A stretch of DNA of 64,000 nt from Mytilus trossulus. Lineage: Eukaryota; Mollusca; Bivalvia; Mytilida; Mytilidae. How positions within the stretch are numbered: the stretch's first letter is position 1; each line of letters opens with the position of its first letter. Positions 1 to 13,210 of this stretch are shown piece after piece. The stretch is from assembly GCF_036588685.1 (NCBI RefSeq), contig NC_086378.1, forward strand, positions 22,173,578 to 22,237,577, written 5' to 3'. A program made the position numbers and the translations under genes. A model generated the notes under the pieces. It was not told where the DNA came from, made no database searches, and was given only the letters and a program-made list of their open reading frames with translations.

Positions 1-917
1 TTTTGGATAGATTTCTTCATAACGACAGTTTTCTTTTCTTGACCATCGTTAATAAAAAAAGTTGAGACGTAAAACTAGGCTTGAAACACGCGTGTCACTC
101 AAACGACTTTAAAAACGTCTTCCTTATCAGTTACCGATATTTAAGTCAAAGGATAATTAAAGTTTTAAATCCGAGATTTTCCTTGCTTTTGGACATTTTT
201 CGTCACAACAACAGCTTTTTTTTCTAAACTATCTTTAACAGCGGAGGAGACGTCAAAAGTTTTTTTCAAACAGGTGCGTCGCAAAGTGGTAAATAAATTC
301 TGTATGTGACATTTAGCAGAAGCCATTTAACAATATCATTTTGTCAAACAATTCAATCAACACCTTTATTAATATAGTCCTTTGTTGTCGATACATTGTA
401 GCTATAAAATGCAATCAGCTGATTATTGATTTTCTGTCCAAACCTTAATGAGGTCAAGGTGAATTCCGAGTATTGTCTGATCGGTTAAAGTTCGAGAAAC
501 TTGAAAAAAGTAAATAAACAAGATGGAGGAAAATAAATCGTTCTATATATTTCTTTCGCCAAATTCTTTCGCAAATGATGAATTTTTATCGCCACAATTA
601 TTATTTTTTCGCAAATTGCGAAAATGGCAACCGCCAGCGGAAACCCTGGTGACAGGGTCATAATCGCAAATATTTAAACTCACAATTTGAAGTTTTGTAT
701 ATGAATTAATCATTATTTTTCTCAATATCGCAAAAAGTAAATCTAATTAATCACAAAAATAAATGCTCGCAATAATTTCTAAATTATAAGTGTGTTTAGT
801 TTAGAAATTATAATGGATGTGTCTGTTCCTTAGCATGTTTAGAGCTTGTTTTCTTGTGAGACCTAACAAAGAATGAAATATTTCAAGCTATTTCATTTGT
901 TTTATTTTATTATTCAG
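1..917. other. Dynein intron sequence at left edge, no exon seen
   Basis: AT-rich DNA with stops in all frames. The 918 exon begins after TTATTCAG in the middle of a codon, so this stretch should be intron. I see nothing resembling the preceding dynein residues. Confidence 0.6.
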
Positions 918-3900
918 AAATAAGAGCTATATCGATGGGACAAGGACAAGAAGTTCATGCCAGGAAATTAATCAGTAATTTCATGCATTCAGTAAGTACT
1001 TGAATATGTATGAGGGTCTGTATGGGGTTTTAGAAAAGAGACTTGTGGGTAAAATCTATGAGGAATAGAGATAACTTGCTGAAATATGAAAGAATAGTTT
1101 TAGTTTAAACATTTTATTTAAAGTGGAATGGGAAACAAGTTTTTGCAACTTATATTAATCCCTCTCCACTTTGCTGGTGCGAGTGCTGCCTGTAGTGGCA
1201 TTAGCCTGCTTTTCTTCGAAAATCTACAAGGATGTCTTTTACGTGCAAAAATTATTGCTTTCTCTTAGCACGGGTTAGCCATTTATCCTCCCCTTCCAAC
1301 GGTCTATCATTATTCCTCAAGACCATACCTTCAAATGTTGTGAAGGGCCTGAAATTTTCTCCCCTGTATGGGGATAGAACCAGGAACATTTGTGTTTGTA
1401 GTTGGATGTGCTAACCACTACACTATGGCTCTCTTATTAAATAATACAGACATGAACAACCCCATTCAGACTTGCATGTATAGACACTGGTGTACACCTT
1501 TTTTTGTAGCCACATTATTTACCAGTGTAGAGCATAACCAAGAGTAGGTCAACAATATTTGACAGTATTACACATAGTGTATCGGTTAAAATCTTGATGT
1601 TCCTTTCACTGAATATTTACATCTAAAACTTATCTAAATAGAACCAATAAAAGGAGTAAACTTATATTTTTGATGGTCTTATTTAAACAATTTTTTACAT
1701 ATAGTATATTTTACATTTTCTAAGTTACTATAATTCTAAAATATTAGGTTTATGTTCTTTATGCAGTTATTTTCCATTGACAAGAACTAAAAACTAAAAA
1801 GAGCCTTTTTTTTAATTTTGTGTTTCTCAGAGCTTTTAAAAATGATTAAAAACTTTCGTATAAATGTTAATATTGACTCAAAGAATTTAGCAAATTCTGC
1901 CATGAATATCTTTTTTTGTTATTTTTTTGGTGCACTATATCTCTCCTATATGCTTTTTCATAAACCAATGTATTTGTATAATTACTAGTTACTAAGTAAG
2001 AGTTGAGGCACAATCAGATGATATATGCAACAAAATGTTTTAAAAATGTGACCATTGAGGCTTTTTGTTTGATCAAATCTGTTTTAATGTTACCTTTTGT
2101 AATTACTATTATTGCAATTTTATTGAATATAGATCAATTTTTAATTTTAGGGAGGCTGGGCTTTGCTGCAGAATTGTCATTTAGGTCTGGACTTTATGGA
2201 TGAATTATTAGATACCCTGGCAGAGGTACAACAGGTACATGACCAGTTCAGAGTATGGATAACTACAGAACCTCACCCAGGATTTCCTATCAGTTTACTA
2301 CAGGTAATTGTTGTTGTATGTTATTCTATATTGAAAATAGGAATAAATGAGGAAACCTGAGGGTTATTGGTATGTGCTTGTTGTGTTGCATTCAGTTTTA
2401 ACTCTTTTAAAACTTCTTCAATTATTTCTAGGGGAAGGTAGATACCACCTGGCATCAGATTTATTCTTGTTCTTTTAATCTTTTATGATAGGTTTTCAAC
2501 AGTTAACTAGAGAGTCCACACCTTGCATCAAAATTCAGTCAGTGTGAAGCATTGACTTAAGCAGACTTTTTTATGCCCACGTCTTCATCAGAAGCGACAT
2601 TAATTGTTACCCATATCAACTGTCCATAAGTTTGTCTCAAAATTTGTTTCCATTCTCTAACTTGTTTTTCTTAACCAAATGTAATGAAAATTATACACAA
2701 TGCTTTTTACCCCAAAACACAGATCAAGTTTGAAATTGGGTGGTGTCACTTTTATTGTTCTTGAGTAATGCCCCTTTATAAATGGAAAATTTCCTACTTA
2801 AGTTTGCCACAACCATATGCTATGAAACTTATACACAATGTTTTTATGTAATGCCCCTTTATGATCTTTAAAATCTGCATCTGTATGTGGAAGTTAATTC
2901 ATGCATATCTACAAGTGGAGGGCATCTGTTGCCCATAGATGCATTCTCCATTTATTTTATATGTCACATTTAATGCTGTTTGTTTCAGACTTCCATTAAG
3001 TTCACTAATGAACCACCCCAGGGAATTAAAGCCGGTCTAAAGAGAACCTATGCCAGTATAACTCAGGACTACCTTGATGTTAGTAGCTTACCACAGTGGA
3101 AGACAGTACTGTATGGAGTGTCATTTATGCACACAGTAGTACAGGTAATGTATACTCAAACATGGTTCCCACTATGAAATATTAAGGTTTTTGGACAAAA
3201 AGTTGCTTTGTGATTTAGAAAATTTAATTTGCATTGAACAGGATGATTGTCAAACGTGTTTTATATTAAACAGCTATGACCTTCATCAAAAGTTGATATA
3301 AAAAATTATTGAATTGAGAAAATGGGCATTTTCATGAGGTTGACAAAACTAAAGATTAAATTATCTCGTTTTTTTTTCAGAGAATGATACTTTTGTTGGG
3401 TTTTATTAGCTCACCTGGCCCAGAGGGCCAAGTGAGCTTTTCTTAGCACTTTGCGTCAGTCGTCCGTCGTCGTCATCTGTTAACTTTTACAAAAATCTTC
3501 TCCTCTAAAACTACTAGGCCAAATTTTACCAAACTTGGCCAAAATCATCATTGGAGTATATAGTTTAAAAAATGTGTCCGGTGACCCGACCAACCAACCA
3601 TGGCTAAAAATAAAACATAGGGGTAAAATGTAGATTTTGGCTTATAACTCTGAAACCAAAGCATTTAAAGCAAATCTGACATGAGGTAAAATTGTTCATC
3701 AGGTCAAGATTTATCTGCCCTGAAATTTTCAGATGAATCAGACAACCCGTTGTTGGGTTGCTGCCCCTAAATTGGTAATTTTACGGAAATTTTGCCTTCT
3801 TGGTTATTATCTTGAATACTATTATAGAAAGAGATAAACTGTAAACAGCAATAATGTTCAGCAAAGTAAGATCTACAAATATGTTTGCATGATCAAAATG

Positions 3901-6900
3901 GTCAGTTGACCCCTTAAGGAGTTATTGCCCTTTATAGTAATTTTTTACCATTTTTTTCATAAATTTTGTAGTCTTTTACAAAAATCTTCTCCTCTGAAAG
4001 TACTAAGCCAAATTTTACCAAACTTAGCCACAATCGTCATTGGAGTATGAAGTTATAAATATGTGAGCGGTGACCCAGCCAACCAATCAAGATTGCCACC
4101 ATGGCTATAAATTGAACATAGGGGTAAAATGTAGATTTTGGTTTATAACTCTGAAACCAAAGCATTTAGAGTAAATCTAAACAGGGGATAAATTGTTTAA
4201 TATTCAATAATAGTCAAAGTAATAAATTAAAATTCTCAGATGAATTGGACAATGGGTTAATGGGTTGCTGCCCCACAATTGGTAATTTTTAAAGAAATTT
4301 TGCTGTTTTTGGTTATTATCTTGAATATTAGTACAGATAGAGATAAACTATCAACAGCAATAATGTTCAAAAAAGTAAGATTTACAAATAAGTCAACATG
4401 ACCTAAATGGTCAGTTGACCCCTCAAAGAGTTGTTGCCCCTTTATAGTCAATTTTTAACAATTTTCATTAATTTTGTTCAATTTTTGTAAATTTTTACAA
4501 AATATTTTCCTCTGTGTAAATAAAGGGCCAAGTTTATTATAGATAGAGAAAATTGAAAGTAGCAAGAATGTTCAGGCAAGTAAGATCTACAAATTCATCA
4601 CCATCATCAAAACACAATTTTGTCATGAATCCATCTGTGTCCTTGTATACATGTATGCACATAGACCAAGGTGAGTGACACAGGCTCTTAAGAGCCTCTA
4701 GTTTTTGACCTTTGAGTCTTCTTTATTGATATTTACAATTTCACTTGGTTATCCTAGTTATGAGACTTTAATGATAAAAAACAGTTTTCATCCCTATAAA
4801 ATTCATTTATGCTTTTCCAAATCATTATGATTTTTTTTTAAAGATAGTTTATTCTCATAAAACCATGCAAATACAAAGGTTACAGAGAAGTTAAAAAATA
4901 ATATACATAAAAATAAAAATGCATAACATTCAAAATTTTAAACACTTTTATTTATTTTATAATATGTATTTGATCTGCATATAATATATATTCTCACCTG
5001 GCACAGCTAATTATAATTATGAGTTATGTTTGATTCTTTGGTGGTGACCAAAACATTTTCATGTATATATATAAAATGTCAAAATACATATTTGTAATTT
5101 ATAATTCTATTACATTTGTACTAGGAAAGAAGAAAATTTGGTCCACTGGGATGGAATATTCCATATGAATTTAATACTGCAGATTGGGGAGCTAGTTGTC
5201 AGTTTGTACAAAACCATTTAGATGATGTGGATCCCAAAAAGGTAAGAAAAAACAGAGAACTACAGCTGTTTTATATATAACTACTGACTGACTTAAAGTC
5301 ACTTTACTAACAAGAACACAACAGATTTATATGTTGATCAAATCTAGCATTGTAGTTGTATAAAGGAGTTTATATTTAGGGCAATTCAACTTGCATAAAT
5401 TTTTTATCCATTTTGACATTTTAGTGTTGGGGAGACAATTTATAAAAATATTTTTCCCATTTCATAAATTTAGATACGGTAAGCATATTATTCCAAGTTA
5501 CGTTGTGCGATGATTCTTACAGTCTTGGTTTTATATAAAGATATGTAACTGTGTATTCTTAGTGTTTTTTTCCAAACAGATTAAAATATTTTGCTTATGA
5601 AAATGAAAACTTAATAAAGACCTATATGCATCTGCGCTCTCAATTGTTATTCAGGGTATATCTTGGACAACTGTAAGATATATGCTTGGTGAAGTACAGT
5701 ATGGTGGACGAGTTACAGATGATTATGATAAACGCTTACTAAATACCTTTGGAAGGGTAAGATATCCTTATTAATTTCACTTACGAATTGCAAATGCATT
5801 GTAAGATTTCTTGTAATGAAGAAAATAGATATGGCTTTCTAATGAGTAAACTCATCACAATATTGTCAAAACTTTTAACTGTTCTTTGAACCATAACAGA
5901 TCTTTATAAAATCTTGACTTGGCAGATCTTATAGAATATTTCAGCTTTTAGTTGGGTTTTTTTTTCTAGACAATTAAGTGTTACTTAAAACTTATGAGGC
6001 AATATGACTACAATGAATTCAGATGCAGTTTTTTACTCAGTATGTTTTAGTAACTCTTGTGTACATCTACCTGATTTACTTTTATAGGTATGGTTTGGTG
6101 AATTTATGTTTGCTGATACTTTCCAGTTCTATACTGACTATAAGATTCCTAAGTATAAAACTATGGAAGATGTAATGGGATTTATAGAACAGCTACGTTT
6201 AGTGGATTCTCCAGAAGCTTTTGGTCTACATGCTAATGCAGATATTACGTAAGTTTATTGGCAAGTTGATATATTGTTAAAGTACATTGATTTATATGGC
6301 TTCTTTTATATTAACTCATTGTACAATGTTGTATGTTAGAGGGAAATATGTACAGGTTTGTAAGTTGAATTTCTTCAAAAAAAATTGTTTGGCTCAAATG
6401 TCTGCTTTTTGGACTTTTTTTTATTTAGAACTGGTCAGCTATGACAAAGTAAGTGGTTCTTACTAATGATTAATTAGTTTAACCTTTTATTATACCCCGC
6501 TTTAAAAGGGGGGCATACTGTTTTACCTCTGTCAGTACGTCCCATGAATATTTTTGGCCCATATTTTTCAGGAACTACTTGACAAGAATTTCTGAAATTT
6601 TGGTTTCAGGGTTTACATTAGTCAGTTATAATGTGTGATGTGTTTTCAGATTCATCACTCAACAACTTCCTGTTTACCAAACACTTGTATCATTTAAAAC
6701 ATAATAGCCAATTCGAAAAATTTTCATCACATTTTTCTCAGGAACTACAATTCAAGGATTTCTGAAATTTGGTATCAGGGTTTATATAAGTCAGTTATAT
6801 CATGTCATGTGATGTGTTTACAGATTCATCACTCAACAACTCCCTGTTTACAGAAATATCTCAATGGGGGTATCATCAGTGAGCAGTGGCTCACAGTACT

Positions 6901-9900
6901 TGTTTTAAATGCTATTTTGATATTAATTATCTTTCATTTTCAAACCAATTATTTAAGGTACCAAACCAAGATGTCAACATCAGTTCTGGAGACCATCATG
7001 AGTATACAGCCTAAAGATAGTGGTGGTGGTAGTGGAGAGACGAGAGAAAGTGTGGTCTACAGACTGGCTGGGGACATGCTGAGTAAACTCCCACCAGATT
7101 ATATACCACATGAGGTACATACTGGAAATTCACAATGCATGCATTGATTATTGTGAATAACTGATTACTGGTAAAAATGCAAGATCTGATTAATTTGATT
7201 GCTAAAGGATGGAAAACCACTGCTGAAATTCTGATACTATTGCATATTTTGCATAAAAACATTTCAATGATTTGTACATATCAGTAATTTGAAACAAAAG
7301 GAAGATATAAACTGTTAAGTTGTAACATGGCATTTTATTTAGCTTTGTAATAATAATCAGCAAGCGCTAATATTTAAATGGTTCATATTCTTGTTAAAGT
7401 AACAACTCCATATTTTATCTTACAGGTAAAAGACAGGTTGAAAAAGTATGGACATCTCCAGCCATTAAACATTTTCTTAAAACAAGAGATAGACCGAATG
7501 CAGAGAGTAATTGGTGTAGTAAGGTCTACTCTTACAGATCTGAAACTTGCTATTGATGGTACCATTATCATGAGTGAGGTAGAACATTATTTAGGGATCA
7601 ATAAAATTGAGAGCAGAAATGGGGAATGTGTCAAAGGAAAGGGACAATAACAAGCACAATGCATAGAAAACAGACAAAGACAACTAATTGACTTCAATAG
7701 GACAAGAAAACTCCTGCACCAGGAGTCGGCTTTAGCTGGCACCTTAATAAAAATTTAACAGCAAAATATCCTCTAGTAGGAAAAACACTGAAAAATACTG
7801 ACTTTATCAAACCTTTTATAATTAAAATACAAAACACGTCTTTTTTTTTTCATAGTATAAAAATTTCTCAACAATGCCTATCAATTGACACAATAAAACT
7901 ATACTTCAGATTCAAATGACGATACAAAATTTTGAAATCATAATTCTATTTGCAAAACTGCAGATAAACATATAGAATGTTAATCATATTTTTGGTTCTT
8001 TTTGTACTTTAAAAAAACCCACTTATATAAAACAGTCTTATTCAAAATCATTAAAAATATTTACAAAATACACCAACCTTTAATCTTCAAATATTCTTGT
8101 TCACAAAACTGAGACACATCTACACCTGTCACTCAGTTATTTACCAATAGTGAAAAACATACAATGTAGTGAACAGTTTTTACCTGAACACTTATAACTA
8201 GTATGAAGTAAATAATATTTTGAAATACCTATAAATAGTATTTGGACAAAATAATCAAACTGTATCATAAATATGATTTGATAAATTATATAAATGATAT
8301 TATCAAAATTATATTTCTTTCTTTTTTTCATTTTTATTTAAGTTCCCAATTTCACTTCATTTACTTAACTCTATACAAAGAGAGATAACTCAAAAATAAA
8401 TAAGGTAATTTTTGACTTGTTACAGTTGCAAAGAAAATAGTTCACTAAATATCATTTAACAATAGGACTACTACTGTGGATTAATTTATTTTTGGGGGTA
8501 TCAATTTTTCATGGATTGTCAAAAACTTGAATATTCGTGGATATTTGATTTATTGGTTTTGGTATTGGCCCTGATCTAAATCAGAGTTTGCAAAACCTTT
8601 TTTTTTCGCTGGTAGTCCTTGACGAATATCTGCCGGTCCTCACTATTAATTCTATTGAAAATTACTAAAACTGTGTCAGTCCAATGCAAAATTTTGGTGT
8701 TAAAATCCTGCGGACTACCACTTTTCGTGAACTCTGCTAAATATCCATATTAGGGCTGGTTTGCTCATATCACTTATAAAATATCAATAATAAAAACTAG
8801 TGTTACATTTTTAATGCAAATTTCATTATAATTCCAGAATCTAAGAGATGCTTTAGATAATATGTTTGATGCCAGGGTACCAAACCTTTGGAGAAAGATT
8901 TCCTGGCAGTCATCCACCCTTGGTTTCTGGTTTACAGAGTTGTTAGAGAGAAATGAACAGTTTTACTACTGGGTATTTACTGGTAGACCAGATGTCTTCT
9001 GGATGACAGGATTCTTCAATCCTCAAGGTATGTGTCTGCATTTAAATATGTATCATTTACACTGAAAAGTATTATATTGTGATGGAATAACCCTTGGAAT
9101 GTCATCATTGATATCATCCAACCTTTTGACAAAACTTTATTTACAGCAGTCAGGGATCATACAGTTTAAGTATGGGGATTCTTCCATCATTAAAAAAACT
9201 AACCTTTTTAGAAATAAAAATGTTTTGGGCATTATGTTTTCTGGTCTGTGCATCTGTCCTGCTTCAGGTTAAGTTTTTGGTCAAGGTAAATTTTGATGAA
9301 GTTGAAGTCCAATCAACTTGAAACTTAGTTCACATGTTCCCTATGAGATGATCTTTCTAATTTTGATGCCAAATGAGTTTTTACTCCATTTGCACGGACT
9401 AATGATTATAGAAAATGATAGTGTGGATGGGGCATCCAAAGTCTTGAGAAATTGAGTTGTGGGTAGTTAACATTCAACTGTTACCCTGACAGCAAAACAG
9501 GTTCTATGAACAATTGTTTTTTTTACAGGATTCCTAACAGCCATGAGACAAGAAGTGACAAGGGCACATAAAGGCTGGGCATTAGATTCTGTCACTTTAC
9601 ATAATGATGTTATCAAAGCTTTCAAGGAAGAAATAACTTGTGCTCCTCCAGTAAGTCTTTCATGCACTTCTATAATTCAATATATTTGAAGAGATAACAA
9701 TGCTGTATTTCTATTCAACAGCAGAACCTATGATTAATATCTGAATTTTCAATTTAGTATAAAGATTTGCATGATGAATGGTTTGGCATAATAAACACTG
9801 ACAAATACAATTTTTTGCTTAGAAAAGCAAGGTAGAGGTATGATAAGGGTCACTATTTGGTCCCTGTAATTTCTAAAATGATAAATTTATTGAAGTTTTT

Positions 9901-11573
9901 TGAAATTATGTTAATTTTATGGATATTGAGTTGAGTTTCTGTAGTTCCATTTCCTGTTGTGAAGAAAAATGAAATTAGGTGTTTTGATTGCATGAAATGC
10001 GCGGTGTCCTATCATTTTTATTATGTTTTTGAACATATATCAATAGATACTAAGTTTTGGCAAAGTATGAACAAATTCTATCATTTTATTTTAGACTCCC
10101 TTAATTAGTAAATTACAGTATAAAACTTTTAACATTCTATGGTATGACAGATAATATCATTGCAAGCAATTCTGCAGGCATACACAAGTTTTCTAATTAT
10201 TTGATGGTGTAAGGTGAATGAAAATAAAAAAGATGTGGTATGATTGCCAATGAGACAACTGTTCACCAGAGATTATATAGAAATTAGACACTTGTTTACA
10301 GTACATAAGATATTAAAGATATTTTTTTTATTTCCTAATCATAGGGCTCATAACAAGCATTTAATCACACAAAGTAAAAATAAAAAGCCTTTCTCTCCCA
10401 CTCGCATACACTCACACATACAACTATCGTTCTGATTAAGGATGATTGATTTAACAGTACAACATGTAAATGAAAAAAATAGCATACATATAAAAATACC
10501 AATACAAAAGTATTTGTTTTATGAGGAGAGTCAGTTGCCTACATTGTATATATATGGAACGAAGGATAACTCTTACTGCCCAGAAAAGAACAATTTATAT
10601 TATGTTACAATGAACTGGTGAAGACTAGAAATAAGTTAAATAATTTCAGTTAAGCAAATACTTAGTTTCTCAATGTGTAAAATGAGGATAGCAATTCACA
10701 TAATTTAGAGTTAAAATGAAGGCTATCGTTTGACATAAACCAAATAAGCAGATTACTATCAGATATTTGGGATAGATATGGGTATTTTGCAAAGAGTTCA
10801 TCCAGAAAGGTTTTTCTTTCCTTATTATACAGGCTTCAACAACAAGCAAAACATAAACCCCATACCAACAATAAATTATGTAAAACAATTTACAGGCAGC
10901 CTGATTTATATACAAAACAAATGAGGTGTGCAGTAACTTAACAACAACCATTGAATTATGGTCATAAAAAAGTTTCAAGGTTAATGTTCTTTTATTATTG
11001 TTCATGTAAATTCATAATGTAATAGATGATGTCAAGATTTATTTCCTTGTTAGTTCTTCATTTAACAGTTAAAAAAAGACTGTTTCAGTAAAAATTGCTG
11101 TAAATCTGTTTGTGAATATTTAAATTTTCTAAATTGCCAATTATTCTTTAAAGTTGAATTTAATATGTACTGTGTTTACATATGGAAACATAACAATATA
11201 TAAATAAGAAAATTAAACAAGAGATTCAATGTGTTTGGTAGATGTTATAATATAATTGATAAAGTATTATTATTTCATTCTACAGGAAGGTGTTTATGTT
11301 TATGGCCTGTGTTTGGATGGTGCAGGATGGGACAGAAGAAACTGTCGTCTATGTGAGTCTCCAGCTAAAGTCCTGTTTACACCCATACCTGTAGTTCATA
11401 TGTTTGCCATTAATTCTACGGCACCAAAAGATCCAAGACTTTATCAGTGCCCTGTCTACAAGAAGCCAAATAGAACAGATTTGACATATATTACTTTTAT
11501 TGTCCTGAAGACGACTCAATCACCTGATCATTGGATTCTCAGAGGTGTAGCAGCTCTGTGTGATATCAAGTAA
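918..11573 (+). CDS. DNAH5/8-like: Axonemal dynein heavy chain, C-terminal 11 exons (partial)
   Basis: Outer-arm dynein heavy chain, the ATP-driven motor of cilia and sperm flagella. Exons: 918-991, 2151-2303, 2989-3144, 5125-5241, 5655-5756, 6088-6248, 6958-7114, 7426-7578, 8838-9027, 9529-9650, 11286-11573. All have AG/GT borders and the phases join, giving about 556 residues before TAA at 11571. Seen: [15 protein letters not shown] then [20 protein letters not shown] (AAA6 P-loop region), [45 protein letters not shown], then the C-terminal domain ending in [11 protein letters not shown]. The IQPKDSGGG...GETRE stretch and the [18 protein letters not shown] and [15 protein letters not shown] motifs are, from memory, closest to DNAH5/DNAH8, and I cannot separate the two. 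A full protein has about 4600 residues, so roughly 88% lies left of the window. The 918 exon starts mid-codon and needs one base from an upstream exon. Confidence 0.96.
1155..1433 (-). repeat. tRNA-derived SINE in dynein intron
   Basis: On the - strand the element begins with a tRNA-like head. An A-box-like TAGTGTAGTGGTTAGCAC lies at 1408-1426 and a B-box-like GGTTCTATCCC at 1371-1381, the usual 30-40 bp apart. A non-tRNA body follows down to about 1155. A CCCCATACAGGGG hairpin follows the B box. It is not a functional tRNA gene, because the anticodon arm and acceptor pairing are not preserved. It may be a mollusc V-SINE-type element. Confidence 0.6.
2565..2960. repeat. Diverged interspersed repeat with internal duplication
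   Basis: The phrases ATGAAAATTATACACAATGCTTTTTACC and TATGAAACTTATACACAATGTTTTTATG, each linked to TAATGCCCCTTTAT, occur twice about 130 bp apart. This is the internally duplicated structure also seen in the other repeats of this window. It lies in a dynein intron. Confidence 0.4.
3408..4702 (+). mobile_element. Hairpin-ended AGCTCACC repeat, copy 1
   Basis: This 1.3-kb non-coding element lies in a dynein intron. Its left end is a stem-loop: AGCTCACCTGGCCC at 3408 pairs with GGGCCAAGTGAGCT ending at 3437. Its right end is the palindrome AGGCTCTTAAGAGCCT at 4682-4697 followed by CTAGT. The interior is an imperfect tandem duplication with a period of about 490 bp: TTTTACAAAAATCTTCTCCTC recurs near 3485 and 3974. 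No transposase is visible, so it is probably non-autonomous. Further copies start at 18781 (inverted) and 23698, with a decayed one near 12550. Confidence 0.75.
6490..6900 (+). repeat. TATACCCCGCTTT repeat with internal tandem copies
   Basis: It starts with TATACCCCGCTTTAAAAGGGGGGCATACTG, an inverted CCCC/GGGG terminus. It contains two tandem copies, about 190 bp apart, of a block that includes CAGGAACTAC, TTTCTGAAATTT, CAGGGTTTA and CAGATTCATCACTCAACAAC. It lies in a dynein intron just before the 6958 exon. Confidence 0.55.
7592..7765 (-). mobile_element. Old truncated copy of retroelement RT-A tail
   Basis: ATAAAATTGAGAGCAGAAATGGGGAATGTGTCAAAGG...CTCCTGCACCAGGAGTCGGCTTTAGCTGGC is a diverged match to the 3' tail of the RT-A element at 46690. 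It begins at the same 3' terminus and is 5'-truncated. It lies just after the dynein 7426-7578 exon. Confidence 0.55.
8472..8760. repeat. CTGTGGATT-type MITE fragment
   Basis: CTACTGTGGATTAATTTATTTTTGGGGGTATCAATTTTTCATGGATT resembles the ends of the elements at 60893 and 62910. Only one end is clear. Confidence 0.4.
9205..9450 (+). repeat. TTCTGGTCTGTGCATC interspersed repeat
   Basis: It shares long phrases with 14550-14800 and, inverted, with 60640-60865: TTTTCTGGTC, CTTCAGGTTAAG, TTTTTGGTCAAGGTA, CATGTTCCCTATGA, GATCTTTCTAATTTT and GAAAATGATAGTG. No coding potential; three copies in the window. Confidence 0.6.
10210..10310 (+). repeat. GATGTGGTATGATTGCC SINE-like element
   Basis: AAAAAAGATGTGGTATGATTGCCAATGAGACAAC is a short interspersed element that I recognise from bivalve DNA. 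A related inverted copy is near 43640-43720 (GTTGTCTCATTGGTAATTATACCACATC). Confidence 0.6.
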
Positions 11574-11812
11574 ATGTGACATGAATAATGTTATCCACTT
11601 GACTAATATCAAAGTAATATGGAACACAGAATTATGTGTAGGGAACTATGAATATTATTATTATAGCATTGCATGGGTATTATTTAATTATTTATTAACT
11701 TTTACAGAGAATACTATTATTGTTGTGAAATGGCATGCTAGCCAATTCATGTTTTACTTAAATTTTTAATATTTATTGCTGTCTAGTCATTATGTTTTAT
11801 TTTATATATTCT

Positions 11813-11818
11813 AATAAA
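11813..11818 (+). promoter_or_regulatory. Polyadenylation signal of the dynein gene
   Basis: AATAAA lies 240 bp after the dynein stop codon in AT-rich sequence. It is the first good hexamer downstream on this strand and probably ends the transcript. Confidence 0.55.
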
Positions 11819-12549
11819 TATTTTGTTATGTTATGTCATTTTGTTTATTGTTAATCCTAATAACCCATTGGATTCACACACATGTTGTTATTTGTTATCT
11901 CCCTTTAATCTGTTTATTTAACATTAACTGATTAATCTCACATGTAACCTGGTAAACAAGGCTATGTTTGCATCAGAAACATAACTACCTGAAAAATGGA
12001 ATTGCATTGATATGTTGCCTCATAATGTAAGGTTTTCATGTATTCACCCTGGCTTTATAATTTAGGACAAGAGTAATACATGTAATGAATAAATTTAAAC
12101 CACATCTTTATTATCCCTGGATAGAAAGTTTTTCAACAAAAAGTTGTTTCAGAATGTCCTCATTTACCTGTATAATTTTAAGTCAAATCCCATCTGGTGT
12201 ATGAAATTATGTCAAACTACACTGTTTATTCAAATGATGTTTCTACAGCTACATTTGCTCCAGGGAATGGTCATTAACCTTACTCAATAAAAGTTTTTCT
12301 TTTAAATTTGAATTTCAAGTTGAATTGCTGATTTTGTGTAGAATAAATGTCTTGGCCATGTTTTTCATACTGCCTACCTAGAACTAAGTTGATTTCACAC
12401 ATATGTTGGTTTTGACACAAACATATGGTGTTATAATTGATATCTGGAAGATCATTCATCAAAGCACCTGTTGAAACTAAAGTTGTAGTGCCTTCTGACA
12501 TATTTGAGTCGGTTCATTTGAGCTTTACTTATGTTTAGACCATTTGGTT

Positions 12550-13210
12550 TTTAGCTAAAAGCCAGTGTATATTTTTGTCATCACTTGGCATCCATCATCT
12601 GTCTTCCATTAACTTTCACACAAAAAATCTGCTTTGGAACTACTGGGTCATATTAAGCAACTTTACCTCAAACATCCTTGGAGTATCTAGTTTTTTTTTA
12701 AAAGTGTATGTTGAACCTGTTCTGCAACAAACGTGTCCTCCAATAGAATAGAACATTGAAAACATAGAACAGCTTACTCAGGCTCATAGGAACAGTGTCA
12801 GCTTTTTTCTATTACTTGGTGAACATAGTCGTCTCTTAACTTTCACTAAAAAGTTTTCCCCTCAAACCTCTTCGTAAATCATACCAAACTTGACCATAAC
12901 CATCTTGGTAGCAAACTTTGTCACAGTCATCCTAGTGATATCATATCTAAAATGTGTTTAATGTAATCCAGAATAATAACCAACATAGTTGCCAAGGCTT
13001 AGTATAGAAAAAAGTACAACAAAAATACCTAAATCCAAGGCAAATTAAACAGTGTGTAAAATGCACTTATTGTCTATTAACTTGTGAATCGTTGTAGATA
13101 GAGAAACAGACACTGACAGTGGCAGACATTGTCAGAATGATGAGAAAGACTATTTAAACTTCCAGAAAACTCATATAGAAGTTACCAACCTTAAATCATG
13201 ATTTTAACCA
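12550..13210 (+). repeat. Decayed AGCTCACC-type repeat, copy 4
   Basis: TTTTAGCTAAAAGCC...CATCACTTGGCATCCATCATCTGTCTTCCATTAACTTTCAC, then AAATCTGCTTTGGAACTACTGGGTCA and CTTGGAGTATCTAGTTT, parallel the left half of copies 1 and 3. The terminal hairpin is lost. Confidence 0.45.

Noticed and set aside
543-725. 60-codon frame on the - strand
   Set aside because: No domain, no splice context, lies in what should be dynein intron.
1360-1433. tRNA gene
   Set aside because: A and B boxes are present, but cloverleaf pairing is not kept and a SINE body follows.
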